Source: Verrucomicrobiota bacterium
Lineage (GTDB): Bacteria > Verrucomicrobiota > Verrucomicrobiia > Palsa-1439
Reading direction: 5' to 3'
DNA: 39,461 nt
NCBI GenBank assembly: GCA_016871575.1
Contig: VHCW01000040.1
Coordinates: 1-39,461 of the forward strand
A program made the position numbers and the translations under genes. How positions within the stretch are numbered: the first letter of the stretch is position 1; every line of letters begins with the position of its first letter. Below the pieces are notes generated by a model. It saw only the letters and a list, made by a program, of their open reading frames with translations, made no database searches and had not been told where the DNA came from. Below, piece after piece: positions 7,301 to 14,062 of the stretch.

Positions 7301-7428
7301 CCGCGCGGGCGATCCTGCCCGCCGAACGCGTCGGCAACACGGAAGTCTCGCCGACGTTCACCGAGTGGCAGGCCAAAGCCGAGTGCCTGCGTTGCCTGCG
7401 TTGCGATATCAAGACGGAGGCCAAGTAA
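4384..7428 (+). CDS. NuoF-GltD fusion: NADH/FMN diaphorase subunit joined to an NADPH-type flavoprotein domain
   Basis: This 1014-residue fusion has four parts. (1) Residues 1-95 are a thioredoxin-like [2Fe-2S] domain (Cys11, Cys16, Cys48, Cys52). (2) About 115-520 is NuoF/HoxF: GLRGRGGAGFPTG for FMN, CNADEGDPGAF for NADH, an SLBB region, then ESCGKCPPC and SLCGLGQ for the N3-type [4Fe-4S] cluster. (3) About 540-625 is the Fer4_20 helical domain of GltD (ENTCPLNMNIP, GRVCQHPCEIRC). (4) About 640-970 is an FAD/NAD(P) domain with GAGPAGLSAAFY, VIGGGNSAIDAA, VYRRSRADMPA and GGDYVSGAANVATAMGYGKKA. The YRRSR motif is associated with NADPH specificity. The GltD part replaces the C-terminal ferredoxin domain of HydB-type subunits. 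It probably exchanges electrons between NADH, NADPH and the hydrogenase. Confidence 0.93.
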   Translation: MSTARTHVLLCTGTGCSSAGSLITRDKLRDELKRAGLGDEIHVVETGCMGRCDLGPCALVHPDDTFYQYVKPADAQALIEEHFVKGRPFEKLLPRDPVTQSVIATKEDFAFFRLQANVIRHNCGVINPENIEEYIARDGYAALGKVLTAMKPEQVIAEVKASGLRGRGGAGFPTGVKWELMSRVPSKTKYVVCNADEGDPGAFMNRSVIEGDPHSVLEGMIIGGYAMGASQGYIYIRAEYPLAIKRLQIAIDQAYKYGLLGQNLFETGFQFDLELRIGAGAFVCGEETALMRSIEGRRGQPMPRPPFPAQRGLWGQPTNINNVETWSGIPIIIRNGAAWYSAMGTERTKGTKVFALTGKIKNTGLAEITFGTPLSDIVYEIGGGCPNGKQFKAVQTGGPSGGVIPAKHLDTPVEYESLQKLGSIMGSGGMVVMDEDSCMVDVARFFLEFCCDESCGKCPPCRVGTKQMLDLLEKICRGEASLADLDLLESLCTTVKDASLCGLGQTAPNPVLTTLRYFRHEYEQHIREHRCVAGACGALAISPCENTCPLNMNIPAFLQLLKEDRLDDAFEQVVMDNPLPSSTGRVCQHPCEIRCRRSQADAPINMRETHRYIADVAYEGTVAKRVLKRILKRKQKPTGKKIAVIGAGPAGLSAAFYLALLGHKVTVFEKAADAGGMLRYALPEYRLPKKIVDKEIALIKAAGVKFQFNTKLRKLDKFAKEHDAVFVAVGTWEEQALGVPGDEAKGLYSSLSFLNEASLGKKTKLGQKVLVIGGGNSAIDAARTAMRQGAVATIVYRRSRADMPAIQEEVDQALEEGAQLITMVAPVRLITDAKGKLTGLEVAKTVPGKYDAKGRRAPVVTKDTFIIPCDAIIKAIGEKADSVLTKGLGLETTSWGTIKVDPWTLQTSNPKVYAGGDYVSGAANVATAMGYGKKAAKQMDRALTGFDRFEELWPKFEYDNTVPPPSQGGARNPARAILPAERVGNTEVSPTFTEWQAKAECLRCLRCDIKTEAK

Positions 7429-7430
7429 CC

Positions 7431-9236
7431 ATGATTGCCCCCAAGAAAATCTCCATCACCATCAACGGGCAGGTTTGCGAAGGCGAACAGGGCCAGACCA
7501 TCCTCGAAATCGCTCGCGCCAACAACATCTATATCCCGACGCTCTGCTACATGAAGGGGCTGACGCCGTGGGGCGGCTGCCGGCTGTGCATCGTCGAGGT
7601 CGAGGGCAACCCGAAAGTGGTTCCCTCGTGCGCCACGCCGGCCGTGGACGGCACGAAGATCACGACCCACAACGACCGGCTCGTCGCGTTGCGCAAGGCG
7701 ACGCTCGAATTGCTGTTCAGCGAACGCAACCACATCTGCCCGATCTGCCCCTACAACAAGGGCGATTGCGGCCTCCAGCATCAGGGACTGGCGCACGGCA
7801 TCACCGGCATCCGTTACCCGTACTTGTATCCTGCGTTGCCGGTGGACGTGACTGGGCGGTACTTCGGCATTGACCACAACCGTTGCATCCTCTGCACCCG
7901 TTGTATCCGCACCTGTGACGAGATCGAAGGCGTTCACACGCTCGATGTCTCCAGTCGCGGCATCAAGAACCAGATCGTCGTGGACATGAACACGACGTTT
8001 GGCGCGTCCGACACCTGCACCCAGTGCGGCGCCTGCGTCGTCAGTTGCCCCACGGGCGCGCTCTTCGACAAGGCTGCCGCGTTCCGCGGCCAGTGGACAA
8101 GTTCCGTGCAAATCCTCACCACCTGCACCGAGTGCCCCGTCGGTTGCGGCCTGAAAGTGCACACGAAAGAAAACCGGATCGTGAATGTCTGGGGCGACCC
8201 CGACAGCCCGGTCAACACGGGCCACCTCTGCGTCAAGGGCCGTTACCAGACTTGGGCCGAACCGCGCGACCGGATCACCACGCCGCTCATCAAAGGCCAG
8301 CCGGCGACCTGGGACGAAGCCCTCGCCGCCATCAAGAAAGCCGCGAAGGTCAAGAAGGCGGAGAAAGCGTTGCTCGTCGCGCCGCGCGTCACCAACGAAA
8401 CCGCCGCCGCCATCGCCGGCGTCGCCGGTAAATTCGGCCAGACTGCCATGTTCGTCGGCGCCAACGAAGCCGCGCTCTGCGCCGAGCCGTCGTTCACCGG
8501 GGACGCGCTGCGCAAGTTGCAGGACGCCGACGCCATCATTGTTCTCGGCGCGCAGCCAACCCGCGACAACGGCGTCGTGGCCTCCCGCATTCGCGTGGCC
8601 GTTCGCAAGCGTGGCGCGAAGCTCTTGATCTTCCACGCCCGCAAGAGCGAGCTGGACCGGCACGCCGACGTTGCCGCCAACGTCGTCAGCTTGGAAAGCA
8701 AACTCTGGAATAAGGTCAAAGCCGCGCTCGCCGGCGCGCAGCGGCCTGCCATCGTTTACGGCCCCAACGCGATGACGCCCATCGGCGTCACCGTGATGGA
8801 ACGGCTCATCGCCATCTTCGAGGCCAACACCGGCGGCAGCGAACCGTTGCTGATCGGGTTGCCCGTCAGCGCCAACGCGCTCGCCATGTCCCGCGCCGGC
8901 ATCCCGGCGGTCGAGGAAGTCGGGCCGTGGCTCGACGCGAAACCGTTGAAGTTCCTGCACATCGTCGTCGGCGACGCGCTCGACGGCGGCGCGGGCTTGC
9001 TGGAGGAAAAATACGTGCCCGCGTTGCTGGAGCGGATTGACTGCCTCGTCGTGCAGGCGAGCTACAAGTCGGCGTTGACCGACAAGGCGAGCGTCGTGTT
9101 GCCCGCGACCATCTGGTGCGAGAAGACCGGCACCGTCACCAACCTCGAAGGCCGCGAGTTGCCGCTGCGGCCCGTCGTGACCGTCGCCGGCGAAGCCCGC
9201 GATGACAAAGCGATTCTGGAGAGCGTTTACGCATGA
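7431..9236 (+). CDS. NuoG/HoxU-like iron-sulfur subunit with truncated molybdopterin-type domain
   Basis: The start is ATG 7431, 2 nt after the fusion gene, giving 601 residues that begin MIAPKKISITING. Visible ligands are: [2Fe-2S] Cys39, 50, 53, 67; His101-Cys103-Cys106-Cys113 (HoxU-style His-Cys3); Cys152, 155, 158, 162 and Cys196, 199, 202, 206 for two [4Fe-4S] clusters; and an N7-like set Cys232, 235, 239, 267 (CTECPVGCG...GHLCVKG). Residues 275-601 resemble a shortened molybdopterin-oxidoreductase fold without an evident active-site ligand. HoxU proper is only about 240 residues, so this is closer to NuoG or to SfrA, the partner of SfrB. It likely wires the flavin subunit to HoxY. Its stop overlaps the hoxY start. 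Confidence 0.88.
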   Translation: MIAPKKISITINGQVCEGEQGQTILEIARANNIYIPTLCYMKGLTPWGGCRLCIVEVEGNPKVVPSCATPAVDGTKITTHNDRLVALRKATLELLFSERNHICPICPYNKGDCGLQHQGLAHGITGIRYPYLYPALPVDVTGRYFGIDHNRCILCTRCIRTCDEIEGVHTLDVSSRGIKNQIVVDMNTTFGASDTCTQCGACVVSCPTGALFDKAAAFRGQWTSSVQILTTCTECPVGCGLKVHTKENRIVNVWGDPDSPVNTGHLCVKGRYQTWAEPRDRITTPLIKGQPATWDEALAAIKKAAKVKKAEKALLVAPRVTNETAAAIAGVAGKFGQTAMFVGANEAALCAEPSFTGDALRKLQDADAIIVLGAQPTRDNGVVASRIRVAVRKRGAKLLIFHARKSELDRHADVAANVVSLESKLWNKVKAALAGAQRPAIVYGPNAMTPIGVTVMERLIAIFEANTGGSEPLLIGLPVSANALAMSRAGIPAVEEVGPWLDAKPLKFLHIVVGDALDGGAGLLEEKYVPALLERIDCLVVQASYKSALTDKASVVLPATIWCEKTGTVTNLEGRELPLRPVVTVAGEARDDKAILESVYA

Positions 9237-9784
9237 GCACAAACGGAAAAGTAAAAGTGGCAACGATGTGGTTGAGCGGCTGTTCGGGCTGCCACATGTC
9301 GTTGCTCGACATTGACGAGCGGATCCTCGAACTGGTGAAGCACGTGGACATCCTGTTCAGCCCGATCGTGGACATCAAGGTCAAGGACATGCCATACGTG
9401 GACGTCGGCATCGTCGAGGGCTGCGTCAACAACACCGATCAGGAACACGAATTGAAGATGCTGCGCGAACGTTGCAAGGTGCTCATCGCGCTCGGCGATT
9501 GTGCCGTGACCGGTAATGTGCCGTCGTTGCGGAATCAGTTTGCGTTGAAGGATTGCCTTAGCCGCGCCTACGAACAGACCGAGAGCACCAAGATTGCCTG
9601 CATTCCCAATGATCCCGTGGTGCCCAAACTGTTGCCCAAGGCCCATCCGTTGCAGGAGATCGTGAAAGTGGATTTGCATATTCCCGGCTGTCCGCCTGAT
9701 GCCGACTGCATCTGGTTTGCGCTGACCGAACTGCTCGCCGGGCGCATCCCGCAATTGAACGAGAAGAACATGAGGTACGACTAG
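9233..9784 (+). CDS. hoxY: [NiFe] hydrogenase small subunit HoxY
   Basis: This 183-residue short small subunit carries only the proximal [4Fe-4S] cluster, as in the cytoplasmic NAD-linked group 3d type. Ligands are Cys17 and Cys20 (WLSGCSGCHMSLLDIDER, close to the HoxY signature), Cys90 (GDCAVTGN) and Cys153 (PGCPPDAD). No twin-arginine signal is present, so it is a cytoplasmic protein. It passes electrons from the NiFe site of HoxH to the NuoG-like subunit. It overlaps the upstream gene by 4 nt and precedes hoxH by 1 nt. Confidence 0.94.
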   Translation: MSTNGKVKVATMWLSGCSGCHMSLLDIDERILELVKHVDILFSPIVDIKVKDMPYVDVGIVEGCVNNTDQEHELKMLRERCKVLIALGDCAVTGNVPSLRNQFALKDCLSRAYEQTESTKIACIPNDPVVPKLLPKAHPLQEIVKVDLHIPGCPPDADCIWFALTELLAGRIPQLNEKNMRYD

Positions 9785-9785
9785 A

Positions 9786-11222
9786 ATGACCAGCAAGACC
9801 ATCCTCATCAACCCGGTGACCCGCATTGAGGGGCACGCGAAGATTACGATTCACGTGGACGCGAAGGGTAACGTGGACGACGCCCGGTTCCACGTCGTCG
9901 AGTTCCGCGGCTTTGAGAAATTCTGCGAAGGCCGGCACTACACCGAGATGCCAAACATAACGCCGCGCACCTGCGGCATCTGCCCCGTCAGCCACCTGCT
10001 CGCCAGCGCCAAGGCGTGCGACGCCATCGTTGGACGCGAAATCCCGCGCACGGCGAAGATGCTGCGCGAACTGATGCACATGGGCCAGATCATCCAGTCC
10101 CACGCCCTCAGCTTCTTCCATCTCAGCGCGCCGGACATGTTGCTCGGCTTCGACAGCGACCCGCTGAAACGCAACGTCATCGGCCTCGTCGCCGCCGCGC
10201 CCGACATCGCGGTCAAGGGCGTCCTCCTGCGCAAGTACGGCCAGGAAATGATCAAGACCGTCGCCGGCCGCAAGGTCCACGCCGATTTCCCCGTCCCCGG
10301 CGGCGTCAACAAGGCGCTCACCGCCGAGCAGCGCGACGCGATGCTCAAGGGAATGCCGGCGGCGTTTGAGACGGCGAAGTTCGCGCTCGATCTGCTCAAG
10401 GGCTACCACGCGAAGAACCTCGCCGAGGTCGAGGACTTCGGGAATTTCGATTCCAACTACATGGGCCTTGTCCAGCCCGACGGCGCGCTGGAGTTGTACG
10501 ACGGCAATCTCCGGTTCTGCAACGCCAAGGGCGAGATCATCCACGACCAGATTCCCCCGTCGCAGTATCTCGACTACGTGGCCGAGGCGGTGGAGCCGTG
10601 GAGCTACATGAAGTTCCCGTTCATCGCCAAGCTCGGCTACCCGCACGGCATGTACCGCGTCGGCCCGCTGGCGCGCCTGAACGTGTGCAGCCACATCTCA
10701 ACGCCGCTGGCCAATGCCGAGTTGAAAGTCTGGCGCGAGAAACGCCGGGTGCAGACCAGCTCGTTCTACTTCCACTGGGCGCGGCTCATCGAACTGCTCT
10801 ACGGCTTGGAACGCGCGCAGCAATTGCTCGAAGACAAGGAAATCACCAGCACCGACATCCTCGTGCCGAATCAACCGCAGAACCCGGTCGGCGTCGGCAT
10901 CGTCGAGGCGCCGCGCGGCACGCTCATTCATAATTATTGGGTGAACAAGGACGGCCGGGTCGAGAAGGTGAACCTCATCGTCTCCACCGGCCACAACAAC
11001 CTCGCCATGAACAAGGGCGTGTACGCGCTGGCGAAGAAATACGTGAAGTCGAAGAAGCTCCAGGAAGGCATGCTCAACCGCGTCGAGGCGGTCATCCGCT
11101 GTTACGACCCGTGCTTGAGCTGCGCGACGCACGCCGTCGGCCAGATGCCGATGATGGTGGAGTTGCAGGACGCGGATGGCAAGATATTGGAAACGTTACG
11201 GAGGGATCCGGGAGGGGAGTAA
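9786..11222 (+). CDS. hoxH: [NiFe] hydrogenase large subunit HoxH
   Basis: The 478-residue catalytic subunit has the L1 motif RTCGICPVSH with Cys63 and Cys66, and the L2 motif DPCLSCATH with Cys443, Cys446 and His449. These four cysteines ligate the NiFe(CN)2CO site. A 29-residue extension follows His449 (AVGQMPMM... to the end) and is expected to be removed by a maturation endopeptidase, whose gene follows. The sequence resembles group 3 bidirectional enzymes, catalysing H2 oxidation/production with cytoplasmic NAD(P) and/or ferredoxin coupling. It lies 1 nt after hoxY. Confidence 0.95.
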   Translation: MTSKTILINPVTRIEGHAKITIHVDAKGNVDDARFHVVEFRGFEKFCEGRHYTEMPNITPRTCGICPVSHLLASAKACDAIVGREIPRTAKMLRELMHMGQIIQSHALSFFHLSAPDMLLGFDSDPLKRNVIGLVAAAPDIAVKGVLLRKYGQEMIKTVAGRKVHADFPVPGGVNKALTAEQRDAMLKGMPAAFETAKFALDLLKGYHAKNLAEVEDFGNFDSNYMGLVQPDGALELYDGNLRFCNAKGEIIHDQIPPSQYLDYVAEAVEPWSYMKFPFIAKLGYPHGMYRVGPLARLNVCSHISTPLANAELKVWREKRRVQTSSFYFHWARLIELLYGLERAQQLLEDKEITSTDILVPNQPQNPVGVGIVEAPRGTLIHNYWVNKDGRVEKVNLIVSTGHNNLAMNKGVYALAKKYVKSKKLQEGMLNRVEAVIRCYDPCLSCATHAVGQMPMMVELQDADGKILETLRRDPGGE

Positions 11223-11238
11223 TGGGGTAGAGGAGTTT

Positions 11239-11281
11239 TGGAGTGTTGTTATTCCCATCACTCCATTTCTCCAACACTCCA
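11239..11281. repeat. Inverted repeat with CTCCA-type iterations between hoxH and the protease gene
   Basis: TGGAGTGTTG (11239-11248) and CAACACTCCA (11272-11281) form a perfect 10-bp stem with a 23-nt loop containing further CTCCA words. It fills the 66-nt gap between hoxH and the protease gene, the largest gap in the 31-gene block, and ends 7 nt before ATG 11289. No T-run follows, so it is not a standard terminator, but it could attenuate or process the transcript. Similar CTCCATCA/CTCCAACA words recur inside hypF and at the right edge of the window. Confidence 0.5.
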
Positions 11282-11288
11282 CCACACC

Positions 11289-11714
11289 ATGAAAACACTG
11301 ATTATTGGCTACGGCAACGACAGTCGCAACGACGACGGCGCAGGCTGGTTCGTCGTGAACGAATTGTCGAAGCTGAATCTGCCCGACGTGACACTGGAAA
11401 CAGCGCACCAGCTCGAGGTGGATTTCGCCGAGACCGTCCGTGACTACGATGAGGTTGTCTTCGTGGATGCCGCGATACCGGAAAGTCCGGAGCCGTGGTG
11501 GACGGCGGAAGTCGAGCCGGGTTTCCGCAGCCACGCCGTTGCGCACTTCATGACGCCGGGCGACGTGCTCGGATTGTGCCGGACGCTGTACGGCAAGACG
11601 CCGCGCGGGCGGTTGTTCAGCATTCGCGGGCACGATTTCAATTTTGGAATGGAACTGTCGCCGCAGACGCGGGAAGCGGCGCTGGAGGTTGTGCGGAAGA
11701 TTGCCCATGCATGA
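11289..11714 (+). CDS. Hydrogenase maturation endopeptidase (HoxW/HycI type)
   Basis: From ATG 11289 the protein has 141 residues and begins MKTLIIGYGNDSRNDDGAGW, the typical N-terminal strand-loop of hydrogenase maturation proteases. The acidic residue in that segment and the later DAAIPE segment fit the conserved nickel-binding carboxylates, and a His near residue 80-90 (FRSHAVAHFMTP) fits the third ligand. It would cut the C-terminal extension of HoxH after Ni insertion. It is the only protease of this kind in the window although two large subunits with such extensions are encoded. No Shine-Dalgarno sequence precedes the ATG; an upstream in-frame TTG (11238) would add unconserved residues. 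Its stop overlaps hypA. Confidence 0.85.
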   Translation: MKTLIIGYGNDSRNDDGAGWFVVNELSKLNLPDVTLETAHQLEVDFAETVRDYDEVVFVDAAIPESPEPWWTAEVEPGFRSHAVAHFMTPGDVLGLCRTLYGKTPRGRLFSIRGHDFNFGMELSPQTREAALEVVRKIAHA

Positions 11715-12072
11715 GATGAGTATCATTGAATCACTGCTGGACGCGGTGCGTGCGGAATTGGTAAAGTATCCGGGCGCACAGGTGACCGTTGTGCGCGTCC
11801 GCGTCGGCGCGTTGCGGCTCGTGGTGCCGGACGTGATGGAGTCCTGCTACGCGGCAGCAACGCTGGGCACGCCGCTCGAAGGGTCGCGGTTGGAATTGGA
11901 GGCGGTGGCCGCAACGGCGCGTTGTCCGCAATGCCAACGCGAGTTCGCGGTGCAGGAACAGTGGTTTGAGTGTCCGAAATGCCAGGCGGTCGGCGGCGAG
12001 TTGCTGACCGGGCAGGAGTTGGACCTGATGAACATTGAACTGGAGGAAACCGGAGCCGTGGCGACGGCCTGA
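11707..12072 (+). CDS. hypA: HypA nickel metallochaperone
   Basis: This 121-residue protein starts MHEMSIIESLLDAV; the N-terminal Met-His-Glu is the nickel-binding motif, which fixes the start at 11707. The zinc domain shows paired motifs CPQC and CPKC (about residues 77-98). HypA delivers Ni to the hydrogenase large-subunit precursor together with HypB. It overlaps the protease stop by 8 nt and is separated from the other hyp genes by about 14.7 kb of redox genes. Confidence 0.93.
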   Translation: MHEMSIIESLLDAVRAELVKYPGAQVTVVRVRVGALRLVVPDVMESCYAAATLGTPLEGSRLELEAVAATARCPQCQREFAVQEQWFECPKCQAVGGELLTGQELDLMNIELEETGAVATA

Positions 12073-12083
12073 GAGGAGCACAC

Positions 12084-13280
12084 ATGCCAGTCATCGCAGA
12101 AGACATGAACGAGATTACGCTGGAGAACCTGTGGAACACCCCGGAAGGCCACCGTGTGCTCAGTTGCATGCAGTGCGGCATGTGCGCGGGGACGTGTCCC
12201 TACGGCGAGGTGATGGAATATCCGCCGCGCCGGATCATCGGGATGCTCAAGGCGGGCGAACTGGACACCGTGCTGCGCAGCCAGAGCCTGTTGACCTGCG
12301 TGACTTGTTACGCCTGCATGAATAAATGCCCGCGCGGCATCCGGCTCACCGAAGTTCTGTTGCCGCTCGTCAAGGAACAGACGTTCATCCAGCTGACCGA
12401 CATGCCGGCGGAACTCCAGAAGGCGCTCGAAAACACCGACCGCTACGGCAACCCGCTCGGCGAATCGCCCCGCAAACGCGCCGACTGGGTCAAGACCTCG
12501 AAAGTCCCCGTCCGCATCCTGCCGACTGACCGCAAGCCGACCGACGTGCTCTGGTTCGTCGAGTGCTACACCGCCTATCATCCGCGCGGCCAGGACAACT
12601 GCCGGGCCACCGCGAAGCTGTTCCACGCGCTCGGCGTTGATTTTGCCATCCTCGGCCACGAGGAAAAATGCGCCGGCGAATGCGCCCGCCTCACCGGCGA
12701 GACCGGCTTGTTCGACAAACTGACCGATTACACGATGAAGCTGCTCGGCAAGTACAAATTCAACCGCCTCGTCACCTCCGGCGCGCACGCCTATGACACC
12801 TTCGTGCACGAGTATCGGCCCCGCGGATTCAATCACGAGTTGGACCACACCGTTTCGTTCTTCGCCAGCCGGCTCGACCAACTCAAGCCAAAGCTCAAGA
12901 AGAAACTCAATTACACCGTCACCTACCACGACGCCTGCGCGCTCGGCCGGCACAACAACATGTACGACGAGCCGCGCAAACTCCTCGCCGCCATCCCTGG
13001 CGTGAAACTCGTCGAGATGGAGCACAACCGCGAGAACGGAATCTGTTGCGGCGGCGGCGGCGGCGGGATGTGGCTCGACACCTATTACAAGGCGAAGGGC
13101 TACGAGCGTCTCAGCGAACGCCGCATCAAGGAAGCCATCGCCACCGGCGCCAACGTGCTCGCCGTCTCTTGCCCCTACGAAGTCTCCCGTTTTGAAGACG
13201 CCCTCAAGACCGTGGGCGGCAACAGCAACATGATTGTCCGCGACGTGGTCGAACTGCTCGCCGAATCCTTGGAGGAATAA
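12084..13280 (+). CDS. Soluble HdrD-like iron-sulfur protein (HdrC-type clusters plus CCG domain)
   Basis: This 398-residue protein has two ferredoxin-like cluster motifs near the N-terminus (CMQCGMCAGTCP and CVTCYACMNKCPRGI) followed by two CCG-type domains. The first CCG domain is degenerate: ECYTAYHP and EKCAGEC remain, but the usual CPGCY-like pair is SGAHAYDTF. The second keeps YHDACALGR, ICCGGGGGG and a final SCPYE cysteine, so one non-cubane cluster may form. No membrane segments are seen. It is followed 3 nt later by etfB and resembles the C-terminal half of the membrane protein at 15020-16897. I infer a soluble electron carrier linking ETF or hydrogenase to another partner. A ribosome site GAGAGGAG precedes it. 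Confidence 0.85.
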   Translation: MPVIAEDMNEITLENLWNTPEGHRVLSCMQCGMCAGTCPYGEVMEYPPRRIIGMLKAGELDTVLRSQSLLTCVTCYACMNKCPRGIRLTEVLLPLVKEQTFIQLTDMPAELQKALENTDRYGNPLGESPRKRADWVKTSKVPVRILPTDRKPTDVLWFVECYTAYHPRGQDNCRATAKLFHALGVDFAILGHEEKCAGECARLTGETGLFDKLTDYTMKLLGKYKFNRLVTSGAHAYDTFVHEYRPRGFNHELDHTVSFFASRLDQLKPKLKKKLNYTVTYHDACALGRHNNMYDEPRKLLAAIPGVKLVEMEHNRENGICCGGGGGGMWLDTYYKAKGYERLSERRIKEAIATGANVLAVSCPYEVSRFEDALKTVGGNSNMIVRDVVELLAESLEE

Positions 13281-13283
13281 CGC

Positions 13284-14048
13284 ATGAACATACTCGTCCT
13301 GCTCAAAATGGTTCCCGATGTCGTCGAGGAACTGGAGGTGGCCGGCGACGGCAAGTCGCTCGACACCTCGTTCCTGCGCACCATCATCAACGAACGCGAC
13401 GACCACGCGCTCGAACAGGCGATCCTCCTGAAGGAACGCCACGGCGGCAAGGTCACCGTTGTCGCGCTCGATGCGCCCGACATTGACGACACGCTGTTCG
13501 CCACGATGGCGAAAGGCGCCGACCGCGCCGTGAAAATCACCGACGCGCCCGAAGGCATGACCACGCAGATGGCCGCCAAGCTCTGCGGGCAGGTTGTCGC
13601 CGGGCTGTTGCCGGCCGATCTCGTCCTCACCGGCGTGCAGGCGCTCGACGACCTCGACGGACTCAGCGCCGCGTTGGTCGCGCAGCAACTCAACTTCCCC
13701 TACATCGGCGTCGTGACCGCCGTCACTGCCGGCGGGCCGACCGCGACGGTCCTCAAGGAATTTGCCGGCGGCGTGCGCGGCGAGTTTGCCGTGACGTTGC
13801 CCGCCGTGCTCGGCGTGCAGGCGGCGGAGAAACCGCCGCGCTATGTGCCCGTTGCCAAGGTGCGCGCCGTGATGAAGACGAACAAGATCGAGACCGTTTC
13901 CGCGCCCGGCGATGCCGGCGCGGCGCAGATTGAAGTCCGGCAACTGGCCAAGCCCGTGGTGAGCAGCCATGCCGAGATGTTGGAAGGCTCACCCGAAGAA
14001 GCCGCCGGCAAGCTCGTCGAGCTGCTGGCCCAACGCGGTCTGCTCTAA
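13284..14048 (+). CDS. etfB: Electron transfer flavoprotein beta subunit
   Basis: The 254-residue protein opens MNILVLLKMVPDVVEELEV and contains the NERDDHALEQAILLKER and LVLTGVQALDDLDG segments typical of EtfB. It pairs with EtfA to bind FAD and AMP or a second FAD. Whether this ETF is of the bifurcating type cannot be decided by eye. It lies between the HdrD-like gene and etfA, and the membrane ETF:quinone oxidoreductase-like gene follows, so electrons probably move between ETF, the HdrD-like proteins and the quinone pool. Confidence 0.93.
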   Translation: MNILVLLKMVPDVVEELEVAGDGKSLDTSFLRTIINERDDHALEQAILLKERHGGKVTVVALDAPDIDDTLFATMAKGADRAVKITDAPEGMTTQMAAKLCGQVVAGLLPADLVLTGVQALDDLDGLSAALVAQQLNFPYIGVVTAVTAGGPTATVLKEFAGGVRGEFAVTLPAVLGVQAAEKPPRYVPVAKVRAVMKTNKIETVSAPGDAGAAQIEVRQLAKPVVSSHAEMLEGSPEEAAGKLVELLAQRGLL

Positions 14049-14062
14049 AGGAGGACGACACC

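Noticed and set aside
7431-9236. Catalytic formate dehydrogenase alpha subunit
   Set aside because: The molybdopterin-type domain is truncated at 601 residues and no Sec/Cys catalytic residue context is seen; the hoxYH genes follow directly.
7173-9263. A 696-codon minus-strand frame opposite the NuoG-like gene
   Set aside because: Antisense shadow; the plus strand carries intact cluster ligands throughout.
11239-11281. Intrinsic terminator splitting the hox genes from the protease/hypA genes
   Set aside because: There is a stem but a 23-nt loop and no T-run, and the downstream genes are functionally tied to hoxH; kept only as a repeat.
12084-13280. Glycolate/lactate oxidase iron-sulfur subunit (GlcF/LldE type)
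   Set aside because: CCG domains fit, but no FAD-linked oxidase subunit is adjacent, and the resemblance to the membrane HdrD-like protein and the EtfBA context favour an ETF-linked role; not fully excluded.
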